Below the pieces are notes generated by a model. That model had not been told where the DNA came from. It saw nothing but the letters and a program-made list of their open reading frames with translations, and searched no databases. Source: GCA-2786165 sp964625775 (GTDB lineage: Bacteria; Pseudomonadota; Gammaproteobacteria; Legionellales; Legionellaceae). From it: 64,000 bases of DNA. Location: contig CAZVEH010000003.1 in the NCBI GenBank assembly GCA_964625775.1, forward strand, positions 1 through 64,000, read 5' to 3'. Below, one piece after another: positions 8,346 through 16,911 of this stretch. The translations under genes and the position numbers were made by a program. The first letter of the stretch is position 1. Every line of letters starts with the position of its first letter.

Positions 8346-9311
8346 TCAAAACTTACGCTTTTTTTCTTCAAGTCTTGGCCTTTCATCATCATCTCCTGAG
8401 GAGTCATTATGTTTACTTTAATCTGAAGAGACAGTATCTACTGCTATCTTTCTCAGATCTCTTAATTTATCCGGGTCTAAAAGTTTTTGTTTACGTAAAA
8501 CATCTTTATAGCGATTTATCCTTCTGGCCATAGCTTTTGAATCCGTCATATCAGGTCCAGAAGAGTCGCTATCTTCTATATTTCTTGTATCTGCAACTAT
8601 CGATTAGGCTGTTTCTTCAATAATTGCTTGGCCAAACATCGCATCTTTAGTCAACCTGGATTTCTTTCTGGAGGGTTCAAGTTCATCTAATTTTCTAGTT
8701 TTTGCAACAGTCGGCTCGTGAACAAATTTAGTCAAGCGTCTAGAAGATTCTATTGTAAGTGGATAAGCGTCTCTAAACCATTGTCTCATAGCCTGCGCCA
8801 ACAGCATCCCATGATATTGAGATTCCTCATTATTGATAGTCCAAAGAATGGTTTCTCTTGAAATACAATCTTCACCACCAATAGCCGCCAAAAAATTAAC
8901 ATACACATCGCTTTCTTGCAGGTAGTCAATGCATTCCGAGGCGCTCTTGCCTAAGTTATCTGCACGACGCATCAACCATATGTTGTCCACACAATTGTGA
9001 TACTCCATATAGAAGTTTTTTGTACCAACAATATCATAAGTTATAGATTTACCTTTTCCTTTCTTTACTTTTACAAAGTAATAATTGTCTTCGCTTTTTT
9101 CTAGCATTTCTTTACAAAAAATTGGGTCAAGGTTCATGGCCTCCACTTCCAAACGACAAATGGTTGCCTTATGAACATTAAACATCTTATCGACCAAATC
9201 GAACGCCTCTCTGCTTAGAAGCAGTAAGCCCAATAGAAGTGCTTTCTCGACTTAAATCACGTTCAAATTCAGCAATTCCTGCAAATGCAGTCCAATTTCC
9301 TCTCTATTCAT
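8346..9311 (-). pseudogene. broken unknown gene with three in-frame TAA codons
   Basis: One continuous minus-strand frame of 322 codons from ATG at 9311 to TGA at 8346, interrupted by TAA at 9254-9252, 8606-8604 and 8420-8418. The middle open segment (8604-9233) encodes about 209 residues. The pieces after each stop still read as protein, for example MARRINRYKDVLRKQKLLD and then GDDDERPRLEEKKRKF, which argues for one gene that has recently collected nonsense mutations. No family is recognised. The C-terminal third is Lys/Arg-rich with nuclear-localisation-like basic clusters (PSRKKSR, EEKKRKF), which is suggestive but not evidence of host targeting. The only alternative short product would start at TTG 9233. 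Confidence 0.55.
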
Positions 9312-9372
9312 GACAATTCTGGACGCTACCTTGAAAAGTGCTGAATAGTTATTAAAATGCATCAAGAGTTAT

Positions 9373-9547
9373 CAGGGTAACCGCATGGGTGAATTAATTT
9401 TTATCACCTAAAGCAATACATCGTCTTTGCGAGCGATAACAAAGCAATCCAGATCGGTATTTCAATTGAGAATTGATCTGGATTGCTTCACTACGTTCGC
9501 AAAGACGAAGATTAGACTAATATTCATTCAGACGTGATCTCACCCTG
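9373..9547. mobile_element. 175-bp miniature element (MITE), copy A, with 10-bp target duplication
   Basis: The element begins CAGGGTAACCGC and ends GATCTCACCCTG, so its ends carry a CAGGGT/ACCCTG inverted terminal repeat. Immediately outside, CAAGAGTTAT occurs at 9363-9372 and again at 9548-9557, a perfect 10-bp direct repeat as expected from transposition. Inside is a large palindrome built from GTCTTTGCGAGCG, AGCAATCCAGATC and their complements. A second copy of exactly the same length lies in reverse orientation at 43262-43436. There is no coding capacity, so it must have been moved by a transposase in trans. Confidence 0.85.
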
Positions 9548-9618
9548 CAAGAGTTATGACTTGATACGTGGGGTAAAGTTTAATACTATCCCGTCATCAT
9601 TATGATTGGAGTCACTGC

Positions 9619-10278
9619 ATGACCATAGAGGACAAATTACATATTTCTGGAGAACACCGGGAATGGGTTCAAGGGCCTGCTGGTATGCTCGAAGTGGTGT
9701 TGGATGTGCCTGTTGATGCTGATCGGCGTTACCTGGCTATTTTAGGTCATCCGCACTCGTTACAAGGTGGGACGATGAATAATAAAGTAGTGACCACCAT
9801 GGCGCGTTCGTTTCGAGAATTGGGCATTGCCTCGATTCGGTTCAATTTTCGTGGGGTAGAAGGATCTGCAGGAGCATATGACGCGGGCGTAGGTGAAAGC
9901 GAGGATATGCTGCATCTATTGCGTTTATGTGACCGTCCTGATTTGATGGTGTTTTTTGCGGGATTTTCCTTTGGCTCCTATGTGGCCTTTCGCGCCCAAA
10001 GTCTCTATCAAACCGAATTTACTCATCCCACTGCTTTGATTACTATTGCGCCTTCGGTGCATCATTATACCTATGCGCCTACGCCAAGAACACCTTGGTT
10101 GGTGGTGATAGGCAATGAAGATGAAATTGTACCTGTTGAGGTGGTGTCGGAGTTTGTACAAAAACAGCATCCTGCACCAGATATAGAGTATTTTACCGAT
10201 ACAACCCATTTTTTTCACGGTAAATTGCTTGAGTTAAAAGCACGTTTACAGCAACATATTCGTGCTTGGATCGCCTGA
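9619..10278 (+). CDS. alpha/beta hydrolase
   Basis: Serine hydrolase of the small cytoplasmic alpha/beta superfamily (219 residues). The oxyanion-strand motif is GHPHSLQGGTMNNKV, and FNFRGVEGSAG follows. The nucleophile elbow is GFSFGS near residue 115. The acid is probably the Asp in NEDEIVP, and the base is the His in THFFHGKL near the C-terminus. The full catalytic triad is therefore visible. The substrate cannot be inferred; relatives are annotated only as uncharacterised hydrolases. Its TGA overlaps the ATG of zapE (TGATG), so the two genes are translationally coupled. Confidence 0.85.
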   Translation: MTIEDKLHISGEHREWVQGPAGMLEVVLDVPVDADRRYLAILGHPHSLQGGTMNNKVVTTMARSFRELGIASIRFNFRGVEGSAGAYDAGVGESEDMLHLLRLCDRPDLMVFFAGFSFGSYVAFRAQSLYQTEFTHPTALITIAPSVHHYTYAPTPRTPWLVVIGNEDEIVPVEVVSEFVQKQHPAPDIEYFTDTTHFFHGKLLELKARLQQHIRAWIA

Positions 10279-11354
10279 TGATGTTAGCGGATGCTTATGA
10301 TGCAGCGTTAAAATGTGGTGATATTGAAGACGATAGCGAACAGCGGCGGTTGTTGGTGCCCTTACAGCGAGTTGCGAATGTCGTCGCGTCCCAACAAGCC
10401 TGGTATCGGTTTTTACTACCCAAACAACCGCTGAAGGGGTTGTATATCTCGGGTCCAGTAGGGGTGGGTAAAACCTATATGATGGATTTGTTTTACCGAT
10501 CTTTACTTGATGATCGCAAATTAAGAATCCATTTTTTGCATTTTATGCAACAAATTGATCAAAAACTGAGGTTTTTGCAGGGATGCGCTGATCCAGTACA
10601 AAGGATTGCATCAGAATTTGCCCGGCAGTATCGTGTGGTGTGTATTGATGAATTTATGGTCAATGATGTTGCGCATGCCATGATCCTGGCAGAGTTATTG
10701 CAAGCTTTATTCACACAACGCGTGGTCTTGGTGGCCACATCCAATACTAAGATTGACGATCTTTATCTTAATGGGATGAACCGCGAGCGCTTTTTACCTG
10801 CACTTGCTCTGTTGCATCAATACTGTGAGGAAATCATGCTGCACTCCTCGATGGATTATCGTTTGGGTAAGCCAGTGACTTTGCATGCCTATGTTCATCC
10901 TTTGACTATGAGCAATCAGCAATTATTAGAGGAGCAGTTTCAGAGTTTGGCAGGAACTGAGGTCACGCCTGGAGGAACCATATGGGTACAGTCGCGGTTG
11001 ATACCCGTGGTTAAATCGAGCTCCGATGTCATATGGTTTGATTTCAACGTGATTTGCGCTATGCCGAGGTCTCAATTGGATTATATTGAATTGGCAGACA
11101 GATTTCATACTATTTTTATTGCAAATGTTCCTGAGCTCGGTCAGTTGTCCTCGCACACAGCCGTGGTCTTGTTGATTCAATTGGTTGATATTTTATATGA
11201 TCGAGGGATACGTTTGGTGATATCGGCTGCGGTTGATATGAGTAGGCTATATGCCTCTGGTCCCCTGCGGCAAGAATTCACTCGCACCTTAAGTCGTTTA
11301 GAAGAAATGCAATCTGATAGCTACCTGTCCAGGCATTGCGCGCAATACTTTTGA
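10278..11354 (+). CDS. zapE: cell division ATPase ZapE (AFG1-like)
   Basis: AAA+-related ATPase of the AFG1/ZapE family; in E. coli it associates with the Z-ring and acts in division under low oxygen or heat. Walker A is GPVGVGKT near residues 59-66 and Walker B is VVCIDEF near 120-126. The family's FxxFM-like segment (HFLHFMQQI) is also present. About 358 residues is the usual length. I chose the ATG at 10278, which overlaps the TGA of the upstream hydrolase gene, over a TTG four codons earlier. Gene order hydrolase-zapE-feo is unrelated in function; the feo promoter begins just after the zapE stop. Confidence 0.9.
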   Translation: MMLADAYDAALKCGDIEDDSEQRRLLVPLQRVANVVASQQAWYRFLLPKQPLKGLYISGPVGVGKTYMMDLFYRSLLDDRKLRIHFLHFMQQIDQKLRFLQGCADPVQRIASEFARQYRVVCIDEFMVNDVAHAMILAELLQALFTQRVVLVATSNTKIDDLYLNGMNRERFLPALALLHQYCEEIMLHSSMDYRLGKPVTLHAYVHPLTMSNQQLLEEQFQSLAGTEVTPGGTIWVQSRLIPVVKSSSDVIWFDFNVICAMPRSQLDYIELADRFHTIFIANVPELGQLSSHTAVVLLIQLVDILYDRGIRLVISAAVDMSRLYASGPLRQEFTRTLSRLEEMQSDSYLSRHCAQYF

Positions 11355-11379
11355 ATACCAAGATGGGGTCCTATTTTTT

Positions 11380-11413
11380 TGAGAATGATTCTCGATTACA
11401 TTTGTGGTATAAT
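11380..11413 (+). promoter_or_regulatory. Fur box and extended -10 promoter of feoABC
   Basis: TGAGAATGATTCTCG (11380-11394) matches the 7-1-7 Fur operator core TGATAATnATTATCA at most positions. Eighteen bases on, TGGTATAAT (11405-11413) is an extended -10 promoter element. The operator overlaps the expected -35 position, so iron-loaded Fur would block polymerase. The feoA start is 36 bases downstream. This is the expected control for ferrous iron uptake. Confidence 0.8.
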
Positions 11414-11448
11414 GTGTCTTTGGTTGTTCTATAGCAAATGAGTGATGT

Positions 11449-11679
11449 ATGGCTATATCAAATGACTGGGCGCCGGGAGATCAATTTTGTCTCTTAGATT
11501 ATGGGACCATTGATACATTGTTTCGTAGTCAATTATTAGCGATGGGTATGACAATAGGTGTTGTGATTCGTGTGGTGCGTATTGCACCTTTGAAGAGTCC
11601 AATACAGATCGAGGTGCGTGGTGTCATGATGGCGTTACGGCGCGAGGATCTTTTGGCCTTACATTGGAAAAAACTATGA
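11449..11679 (+). CDS. feoA: ferrous iron transport protein FeoA
   Basis: Small SH3-like cytoplasmic partner of FeoB needed for ferrous iron uptake. The 76 residues are typical. The conserved core LLAMGMTIGVVIRVVR and the closing EVRGVMMALRREDL are the recognisable FeoA parts. It is the first gene of feoABC and lies directly downstream of a Fur box, so expression should rise under iron limitation. Its TGA overlaps the feoB ATG (ATGA), indicating translational coupling. Confidence 0.92.
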   Translation: MAISNDWAPGDQFCLLDYGTIDTLFRSQLLAMGMTIGVVIRVVRIAPLKSPIQIEVRGVMMALRREDLLALHWKKL

Positions 11680-13871
11680 CGAAGCATGTGATCCTGGTAG
11701 GGAACCCTAACTGCGGCAAAACCACAATCTTTAATGGATTAACGGGCGGTCACCAGCGTGTGGGTAATTGGCCGGGCGTAACCATAGAAAAAAAATCTGC
11801 TTCTTATGTGGATGTTGGGCAACACATTGAACTGACTGATTTACCCGGTGTGTACGCTTTAGGCGTGCCAGAACATGTGGGCGCTAAAGATGCTCAAATT
11901 ACGGCTCAGGTGGTTGCGGCAGGGGATATGGATCTGATCATCAATGTCGTGGATGCTTGTCATTTAGAGCGGCATTTGTATTTGACCAGCCAATTATTAG
12001 AATTGGGGAAACCCATGGTGATTGCGTTGAATATGATGGATATTGCTTTACAACAAGGCATCCACATTGATATAGACGCACTTGCTCGTCAATTGCATTG
12101 CCCTGTAGTTATTTTGCAGGCACATCGGCAAATCGGTCTAAGTGAATTACAACAACTCATTCGTTCTAGTGACAACCTATCAGGGCCGATGCCGGCTCTA
12201 AGTCAATCTTTACCCGCTCATGCGGTCTCATATTTTGATGTTTTACAACAAACATTGCGGTCTCAGTACAGCAGTGCGCGTGCAACTTACTACGCGTATC
12301 GTTGGATGGAACAGAATGATCATCAGTTGGATGGTGTCGATGTTCCGCTCGATCTCATAAAAGACATGGATGTTGTTGTAGCTGATGCACGTTATCACCT
12401 GGTGCATGCTTGGGTGGATGCGGTGCAAACCAAAATTTCGGATGCGAAAGAGCATTTTACGGCCAAATTAGACCGTTTGATTTTACATCGGTTTTGGGCA
12501 TTACCTATCTTTTTCTCGCTGATGTATCTGGTGTTTTTTTTGGCAATTGGTATCGGTGGGGCCTTTCAAAGTGGATTTGATCTATTCTCTAAAGCCTTGT
12601 TTGTACAAACACCGGAGTGGTTTTTGCATACACTGAATGCTCCCTCTTGGTTGATTGAAGTGTGCGCGCATGGGATTGGTCAGGCATGTAATACCATTCT
12701 AACGTTTATTCCAGTGTTAGCTGTTATGTATTTTTTATTGGCATTTTTAGAATCCTCTGGATATATGGCGCGCGCCGCTTTTGTGGTGGATCGGGTGATG
12801 CGTAGCTTAGGGTTGCCTGGACAAGCTTTTGTCCCAATGATTGTGGGATTTGGGTGTAATGTGCCAGCAATTATGGCTGCACGTACCATGCAAACAGAGC
12901 GCGACCGATTATTGACGGTATTAATGAATCCTTATATGTCCTGCAGCGCCCGTTTAGCGATTTACGCGGTGTTTGTTGCTGCTTTTTTCCCGACCAAGGG
13001 CTATCAAATTATTTTCTCTTTGTACGCAATAGGCATTCTGATGGCTGTTGCAACGGGGTATTTGGTTCGACACACGTTACTACCCGGTAAAAGCACCCCT
13101 TTGATTTTAGAATTACCAGCCTATCATCGTCCGTCTATGAAGCGCTTGTGTAAAGAAGCCGGATTTCGTTTGCGCTATTTTTTAGTACGCGCAGGTCGTG
13201 TGATTTTGCCTGTTTGTGTGGTGCTGAGTGGATTGAATGCCCTGGCTTTTGGCTCACATGCGTCTGTGTTAGCCCTGATTGGCCAATGGTTGACACCTAT
13301 TTTTGCGCCTATGGGCATTGGTTCAGACAATTGGCCTGCGGTGGTCAGTCTGATCACTGGGATGTTGGCAAAAGAAGTGGTGATTGGAACTTTAAATAGT
13401 TTATATTTGCAAATCAATCCTATCAATGAGATGGGCGGTTTGGATATTTTGGGTGCTTGTCAGCAAGCGCTGATGTCTATTTATGAGCATTTACTGATGT
13501 TGTTTTCGTCTTCTGCGAGTGAGGCTATCACAAACACCACAGCGCCGTCGATTTATGGTCTTTTGGGCCAGCATTTTGGGTCAGGAATTGCCGCATACTC
13601 TTATTTACTCTTTGTTTTATTGTATATCCCCTGTGCGTCTACCATGGCAGCTATTCGCCAAGAAGCCAGCAGTCGTTTGATGTGGTTTTCAATCCTCTGG
13701 TCTTTGGTGCTTGCTTATGGTGTTGCTGTGAGTTTTTATCAATGCGCAACCTGGACCTTACACAGCCAGCATGTGTTGGCTTATAGCATGGGTGGATTGG
13801 TACTGCTGGTGATCCTAGGCTTGGCATGGATCTCTAAAACAGGAGGACATCATGCTGTTGGCGCTTCGTGA
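11676..13871 (+). CDS. feoB: ferrous iron transporter FeoB
   Basis: Inner-membrane Fe(II) permease with an N-terminal GTPase domain. The G1 loop GNPNCGKT is at residues 9-16, G3 is DLPG in the segment DLPGVYAL, and G4 is NMMD. The C-terminal two thirds hold the membrane domain with the two Gate motifs, including GFGCNVPAIMAAR (first gate) and GMLAKEVVIGTLN (second). Length is about 731 residues. I set the start at the ATG overlapping the feoA stop rather than the GTG/ATG-like codon four triplets earlier. The 3' end overlaps feoC by 20 bases. Part of the Fur-regulated feoABC operon. Confidence 0.96.
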   Translation: MTKHVILVGNPNCGKTTIFNGLTGGHQRVGNWPGVTIEKKSASYVDVGQHIELTDLPGVYALGVPEHVGAKDAQITAQVVAAGDMDLIINVVDACHLERHLYLTSQLLELGKPMVIALNMMDIALQQGIHIDIDALARQLHCPVVILQAHRQIGLSELQQLIRSSDNLSGPMPALSQSLPAHAVSYFDVLQQTLRSQYSSARATYYAYRWMEQNDHQLDGVDVPLDLIKDMDVVVADARYHLVHAWVDAVQTKISDAKEHFTAKLDRLILHRFWALPIFFSLMYLVFFLAIGIGGAFQSGFDLFSKALFVQTPEWFLHTLNAPSWLIEVCAHGIGQACNTILTFIPVLAVMYFLLAFLESSGYMARAAFVVDRVMRSLGLPGQAFVPMIVGFGCNVPAIMAARTMQTERDRLLTVLMNPYMSCSARLAIYAVFVAAFFPTKGYQIIFSLYAIGILMAVATGYLVRHTLLPGKSTPLILELPAYHRPSMKRLCKEAGFRLRYFLVRAGRVILPVCVVLSGLNALAFGSHASVLALIGQWLTPIFAPMGIGSDNWPAVVSLITGMLAKEVVIGTLNSLYLQINPINEMGGLDILGACQQALMSIYEHLLMLFSSSASEAITNTTAPSIYGLLGQHFGSGIAAYSYLLFVLLYIPCASTMAAIRQEASSRLMWFSILWSLVLAYGVAVSFYQCATWTLHSQHVLAYSMGGLVLLVILGLAWISKTGGHHAVGAS

Positions 13872-14073
13872 TTTTATCAAACGACACCAAGTTGTGAGTA
13901 CGGAGCAATTGGGACGAGAATTTCGGATTGCTTTGGATGCACTAGAGCCTATCTTAGCAATTTGGATCCATAAAGGCTCGATTCGACAAGCTCAGGATAA
14001 AAAGGGCTGTGGCACAAGCTGTCGTTCGTGTCGTGTACAACCGATTGTTTACTATGAATGGTGTGGAAGTTAA
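13852..14073 (+). CDS. feoC: FeoC-like winged-helix protein
   Basis: Small 73-residue protein overlapping the end of feoB. The N-terminal half reads as a winged helix (LRDFIKRHQVVSTEQLGREF, then ALEPILAIWIHKGSI). A Cys cluster follows: C53, C57, C60 and C71 in the segment KGCGTSCRSC...CGS, matching the iron-sulphur-type cysteines of FeoC. In enterobacteria FeoC protects FeoB from proteolysis and may sense oxygen or iron. Assignment rests on the operon position and the Cys pattern; overall sequence of the family is poorly conserved. Confidence 0.85.
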   Translation: MLLALRDFIKRHQVVSTEQLGREFRIALDALEPILAIWIHKGSIRQAQDKKGCGTSCRSCRVQPIVYYEWCGS

Positions 14074-14130
14074 ATCCCTCCTCGCCGTGGGGCGAGAAGG
14101 TGTCCAAAGCCATGAGAGACAACAGCTATA

Positions 14131-14559
14131 TCAGTTTTTTAAATGTTTTTCTTCCCAATCTTTAATGATTTGATTCATTTTTTCTTTTTGTTTATCGTCC
14201 AGGGTACTGAAAATATCATAGCGCTCATGCAGTCTAATTTTGGCCATAGAACCCATGACTTTTTCTTCCTGATGGGCAAACTCATCTATTTTAGCCTCAT
14301 TGATGCTGGTTGAACGAAATGCTTCATTGACCTGTTTGTGAATGTTGCGCCATTCATGCCGTTTGACGGTGAGCTCGATTTTTGCTTTTTGAGCGTAAAT
14401 CTTGATTTTTACTTTTTGTTCGGTGGTTAAATCCAATTTTTCTGCGACGTTTAATACCCAATCTTCTTTGTCTATTTTGGGACAAGCAACAGCCGCGGGT
14501 ACGTGAGCAACGGCAAAAGCTAATGCTAATGCAGATAAACTAAACAGTTTGACCGACAT
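14131..14559 (-). CDS. Spy/CpxP-like periplasmic protein
   Basis: A signal peptide (about residues 1-25, ending AAVACP) precedes an all-helical mature domain of about 117 residues. The LTTEQ motif (LDLTTEQKVKIKIY) is the signature of the Spy/CpxP family of periplasmic stress chaperones, and a second LDDKQKEKM segment near the C-terminus is the usual repeat of that motif. Such proteins protect periplasmic proteins or damp the Cpx response. It is a single gene converging on feoC, with no cpxAR nearby. The LTxxQ motif is clear; the exact role is inferred. Confidence 0.8.
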   Translation of the reverse strand: MSVKLFSLSALALAFAVAHVPAAVACPKIDKEDWVLNVAEKLDLTTEQKVKIKIYAQKAKIELTVKRHEWRNIHKQVNEAFRSTSINEAKIDEFAHQEEKVMGSMAKIRLHERYDIFSTLDDKQKEKMNQIIKDWEEKHLKN

Positions 14560-14701
14560 GATTTATCTCCTGGTTTGAGTCATAACCCATTATGACTATA
14601 GGATATCCTAGGGGGATTGACAACTCAGGTTTATGGTCATTTTGTGGGACCAATATTGGCGATTGTAAGTATGGCATCGTTTGTGTTTCGACCGAACTAG
14701 G

Positions 14702-14740
14702 GTGAGTAGATCTGCCGGTATGGGCCGGCGGATATCTACT
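14702..14740. terminator. GC-rich hairpin in the gap upstream of the Spy-like gene
   Basis: AGTAGAT and GCCGG pair with GCCGGC and ATCTACT around a short loop, with a small internal mismatch. It lies between the pilin-like gene and the Spy-like gene, both on the minus strand, so it could end transcripts from the former. No strong T-run is present in that direction. The rest of the 14560-14829 gap shows nothing else recognisable. Confidence 0.4.
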
Positions 14741-14829
14741 CAACTAAAAATTTGCTAGCCATGATCTTCCTGATTTGAGATGTTCATCGCAATTGCATCG
14801 TTCTTTCTGCGTCAACGAGCAGGAAGACA

Positions 14830-15084
14830 TTAGTCTGGAATACATGAGCATGTTGCTTTTGCTATAGTTCCTGGTGTTATTTGGGTTTCTGGGGGTATGC
14901 TAGGATTTGTACAAGAATTGTAACTCATTTTCGCAGCCGCGCATGCTATCTTACAAGGAGTTTCACAATCTTCAATCTTGTAGGGACTCACATTTTTGCT
15001 AGTCAAGGGTGAAGCGATTACAGCTATAACAGCCAGTACAATCACAATTTCTACCAAAGTAAATCCTTTATTAGACAAGTTCAT
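14830..15084 (-). CDS. short pilin-like Cys-rich protein
   Basis: The N-terminus KGFTLVEIVIVLAVIAVIAS is a textbook type IV prepilin signal: cleavage by PilD would fall between Gly and Phe, and Glu5 of the mature form is present. The rest is unusual: only about 55 further residues with eight Cys (among them CETPCKIAC, NSC and CSC at the C-terminus) instead of a 120-150-residue pilin globular domain. It could be a minor pseudopilin, a truncated pilin, or a Cys-rich secreted protein anchored through a prepilin-like leader. No other pilus gene is nearby. A TAATA/AT-rich promoter-like region precedes it. Confidence 0.65.
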   Translation of the reverse strand: MNLSNKGFTLVEIVIVLAVIAVIASPLTSKNVSPYKIEDCETPCKIACAAAKMSYNSCTNPSIPPETQITPGTIAKATCSCIPD

Positions 15085-15373
15085 TTATGACCCCTCTGAT
15101 TTGGTTATATTTAAATATAGTACTGTATCAGAATAAAGCAATATTTTTCCTGGTCACTCATACTGGAACCTGGCACTAGCTTTAGCGTCAGAGCCACGAT
15201 GAAAAATTAGTTTTTGAGAAGCAGCTGTACAGTTGGATGATGATGCAAGAAGAACATGAACTATGGAAAGTTAGAAAAAAAGCAAACCTTAATTGTGTTA
15301 GTGTTATTTATCCTACTGCGCCTATATGGATATAATTTAACCATTTTTAAGATCGGTCGGTTCATCAGATGTT

Positions 15374-16303
15374 TTACAAGTTAAAATGGTGGTTCATGCT
15401 TGCGCGAATCATGTTTCCACTGAAACGAGTGGACGCTTGAGAAGCAACCGTTGCAATTGGTCCAACCAGAGGAATTTCAATCGACGTGGGACTTAAAGCA
15501 TAACTGACTTGACCTAAGTCATAATAGAGGTATTCAAGCTTTGCACTCCAATTTGACATAAACCTCCACTCCACGTCGGCACCTGCAGTCCAGCCACATC
15601 GTGTGCTCGAGTAACTTCCAGAACTGAGCGTTTGGGGTACCAAAGAGGATGTCGGGGGAAAAAGCGTGCTTTCATTGTTTGTTTGAGTGATCGATGTTGA
15701 TGATGATACGCCGCCATAGGCGAGTCCTCCTGTCCCATGGAGTACTAATGTGGGCGTGACCAGTCCGCCTAGTCGTCCACGAAGCGTGCCAAGATACTCA
15801 GTGCGCTTACTACTATTCAACGAAGTTACAACATATATGCCAGGAGCGTAGACGAGGCTTCCTGAGTCAAAAGATCCAACTAATGGTACAATAGTAGACG
15901 TTTGTCCGTTATTATTGCCAGACCCAATACCTTGAAAGTCTGCCTCAAATCCGCCTATCCAGCGGTCTGTAAATTGCCAATTGTATCCAATTTGACCTCC
16001 TCCAATGAACCCTGCGTTATTTATAGCGGGGGTGCCAGATGCGCCCTGTGCTGATTGAACACCCGTATAGGTGGCTCCTTCAGGGAATAAAGGAGTTTGT
16101 GAACCTGGGACGAAAGATGATACGATCCTCATTTGGGTATCGGCACTCCAAATTCCACCACCGTTTAGACCCGCATACAAGCCTGTCCACTTCGAAAAAG
16201 CTTCTGAAACTTGTGTGCTAGACAGAACGTCGCTGAAAGCTGATCCGTTGGAAAATGCCAACGCCAGTAGAGTGGTGGAGACAAGCGTATTTTTTATTAT
16301 CAT
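15374..16303 (-). CDS. outer-membrane beta-barrel protein
   Basis: A signal peptide begins at the second Met of the long frame (MIIKNTLVSTTLLALAFSN, cleavage near residue 24), so I start the gene at 16303; the 17 extra codons upstream are probably not translated. The mature protein opens with WTGLYAGLNGGGIWS, typical of the OmpA-like/Omp25/31-type porin-family beta barrels, then alternates Gly- and aromatic-rich strands (GGQIGYNWQFTDRWIGGFEAD; WTAGADVEWRFMSNWSAKLEY), and ends with MNHHFNL, close to the aromatic C-terminal signal read by BamA. About 309 residues suggests an 8-10-stranded barrel. Ligand or function is unknown; similar proteins in host-associated bacteria are surface antigens. 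Confidence 0.85.
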   Translation of the reverse strand: MIIKNTLVSTTLLALAFSNGSAFSDVLSSTQVSEAFSKWTGLYAGLNGGGIWSADTQMRIVSSFVPGSQTPLFPEGATYTGVQSAQGASGTPAINNAGFIGGGQIGYNWQFTDRWIGGFEADFQGIGSGNNNGQTSTIVPLVGSFDSGSLVYAPGIYVVTSLNSSKRTEYLGTLRGRLGGLVTPTLVLHGTGGLAYGGVSSSTSITQTNNESTLFPPTSSLVPQTLSSGSYSSTRCGWTAGADVEWRFMSNWSAKLEYLYYDLGQVSYALSPTSIEIPLVGPIATVASQASTRFSGNMIRASMNHHFNL

Positions 16304-16760
16304 TGTTTCAGTCCATTGAGTCGTTAGGGGATCTCGTGTTGTCGACGAAGTCATTCAACTTGGTATAAATTTATACTGTCATATTTGATGCTATCATACT
16401 ACTGTCAGATTGGGGAGATGTTTTGCACCGATCAAGATGTCATTATCGCGCATGTGGGAATCCATGTGTGGCAAAGTAATGAGCAAGTGAAGATGGATGT
16501 CGACCTGAGCAGGCATGACACATATGAGATCTAACACAATCAAAGCATGATTTTGCCTTGTTGATGGACAGTAATTCAGGGCAAACGTATCTAAATATTG
16601 AACATTAAGCCATCTTTTTCGCCTACTTACCGTGCTTTATGCACGGTATCCAGACGATCTTGATTCGAGATTGAAACTGGATTCCGCGCATAAAGCGAGG
16701 AATGTAGACACTGGTTATACGATATTTATTTTGATGCGGTTGCCCTCGACAGTTATTCTT
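16304..16760. other. intergenic region with a small dispersed palindrome
   Basis: No gene seen. Around 16627-16645 ACCGTGC pairs with GCACGGT across a four-base loop, followed by segments such as CTGGATTCCGCGCATAAAGCG (16676-16696) that look like fragments of a dispersed repeat. The upstream part should contain the promoter of the outer-membrane protein gene on the minus strand. Confidence 0.4.
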
Positions 16761-16764
16761 TAGA

Positions 16765-16793
16765 TTGCAGTATCTCTTGCAATATGCTATAAA
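16765..16793 (+). promoter_or_regulatory. rpsB promoter and 5' leader
   Basis: TTGCAG (16765-16770), a 17-base spacer and TATAAA (16788-16793) form a good sigma-70 promoter. The expected start near 16800 leaves a leader of about 110 bases before the rpsB ATG. In gammaproteobacteria S2 autoregulates rpsB-tsf through such a leader. GGG at 16876-16878 could pair with CCC at 16898-16900 just before the ribosome-binding site GGAGAGG; this pairing and the autoregulation here are inference. Confidence 0.65.
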
Positions 16794-16911
16794 TACGGCG
16801 ATTTTAACGACACACACGATTCGTCACATGCGTCAGGGTCTTTAAGCTTGATTCAATCACTGTTTAAAGTGCCGCATGGGAATTGTGGAGGTTTAACCCG
16901 GAGAGGAAATA

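Noticed and set aside
8306..8533. 75-codon + strand frame across the decayed region
   Set aside because: It is antisense to the broken minus-strand frame and GIY-YIG remnant, has no ribosome-binding site, and its composition looks like a shadow of those genes.
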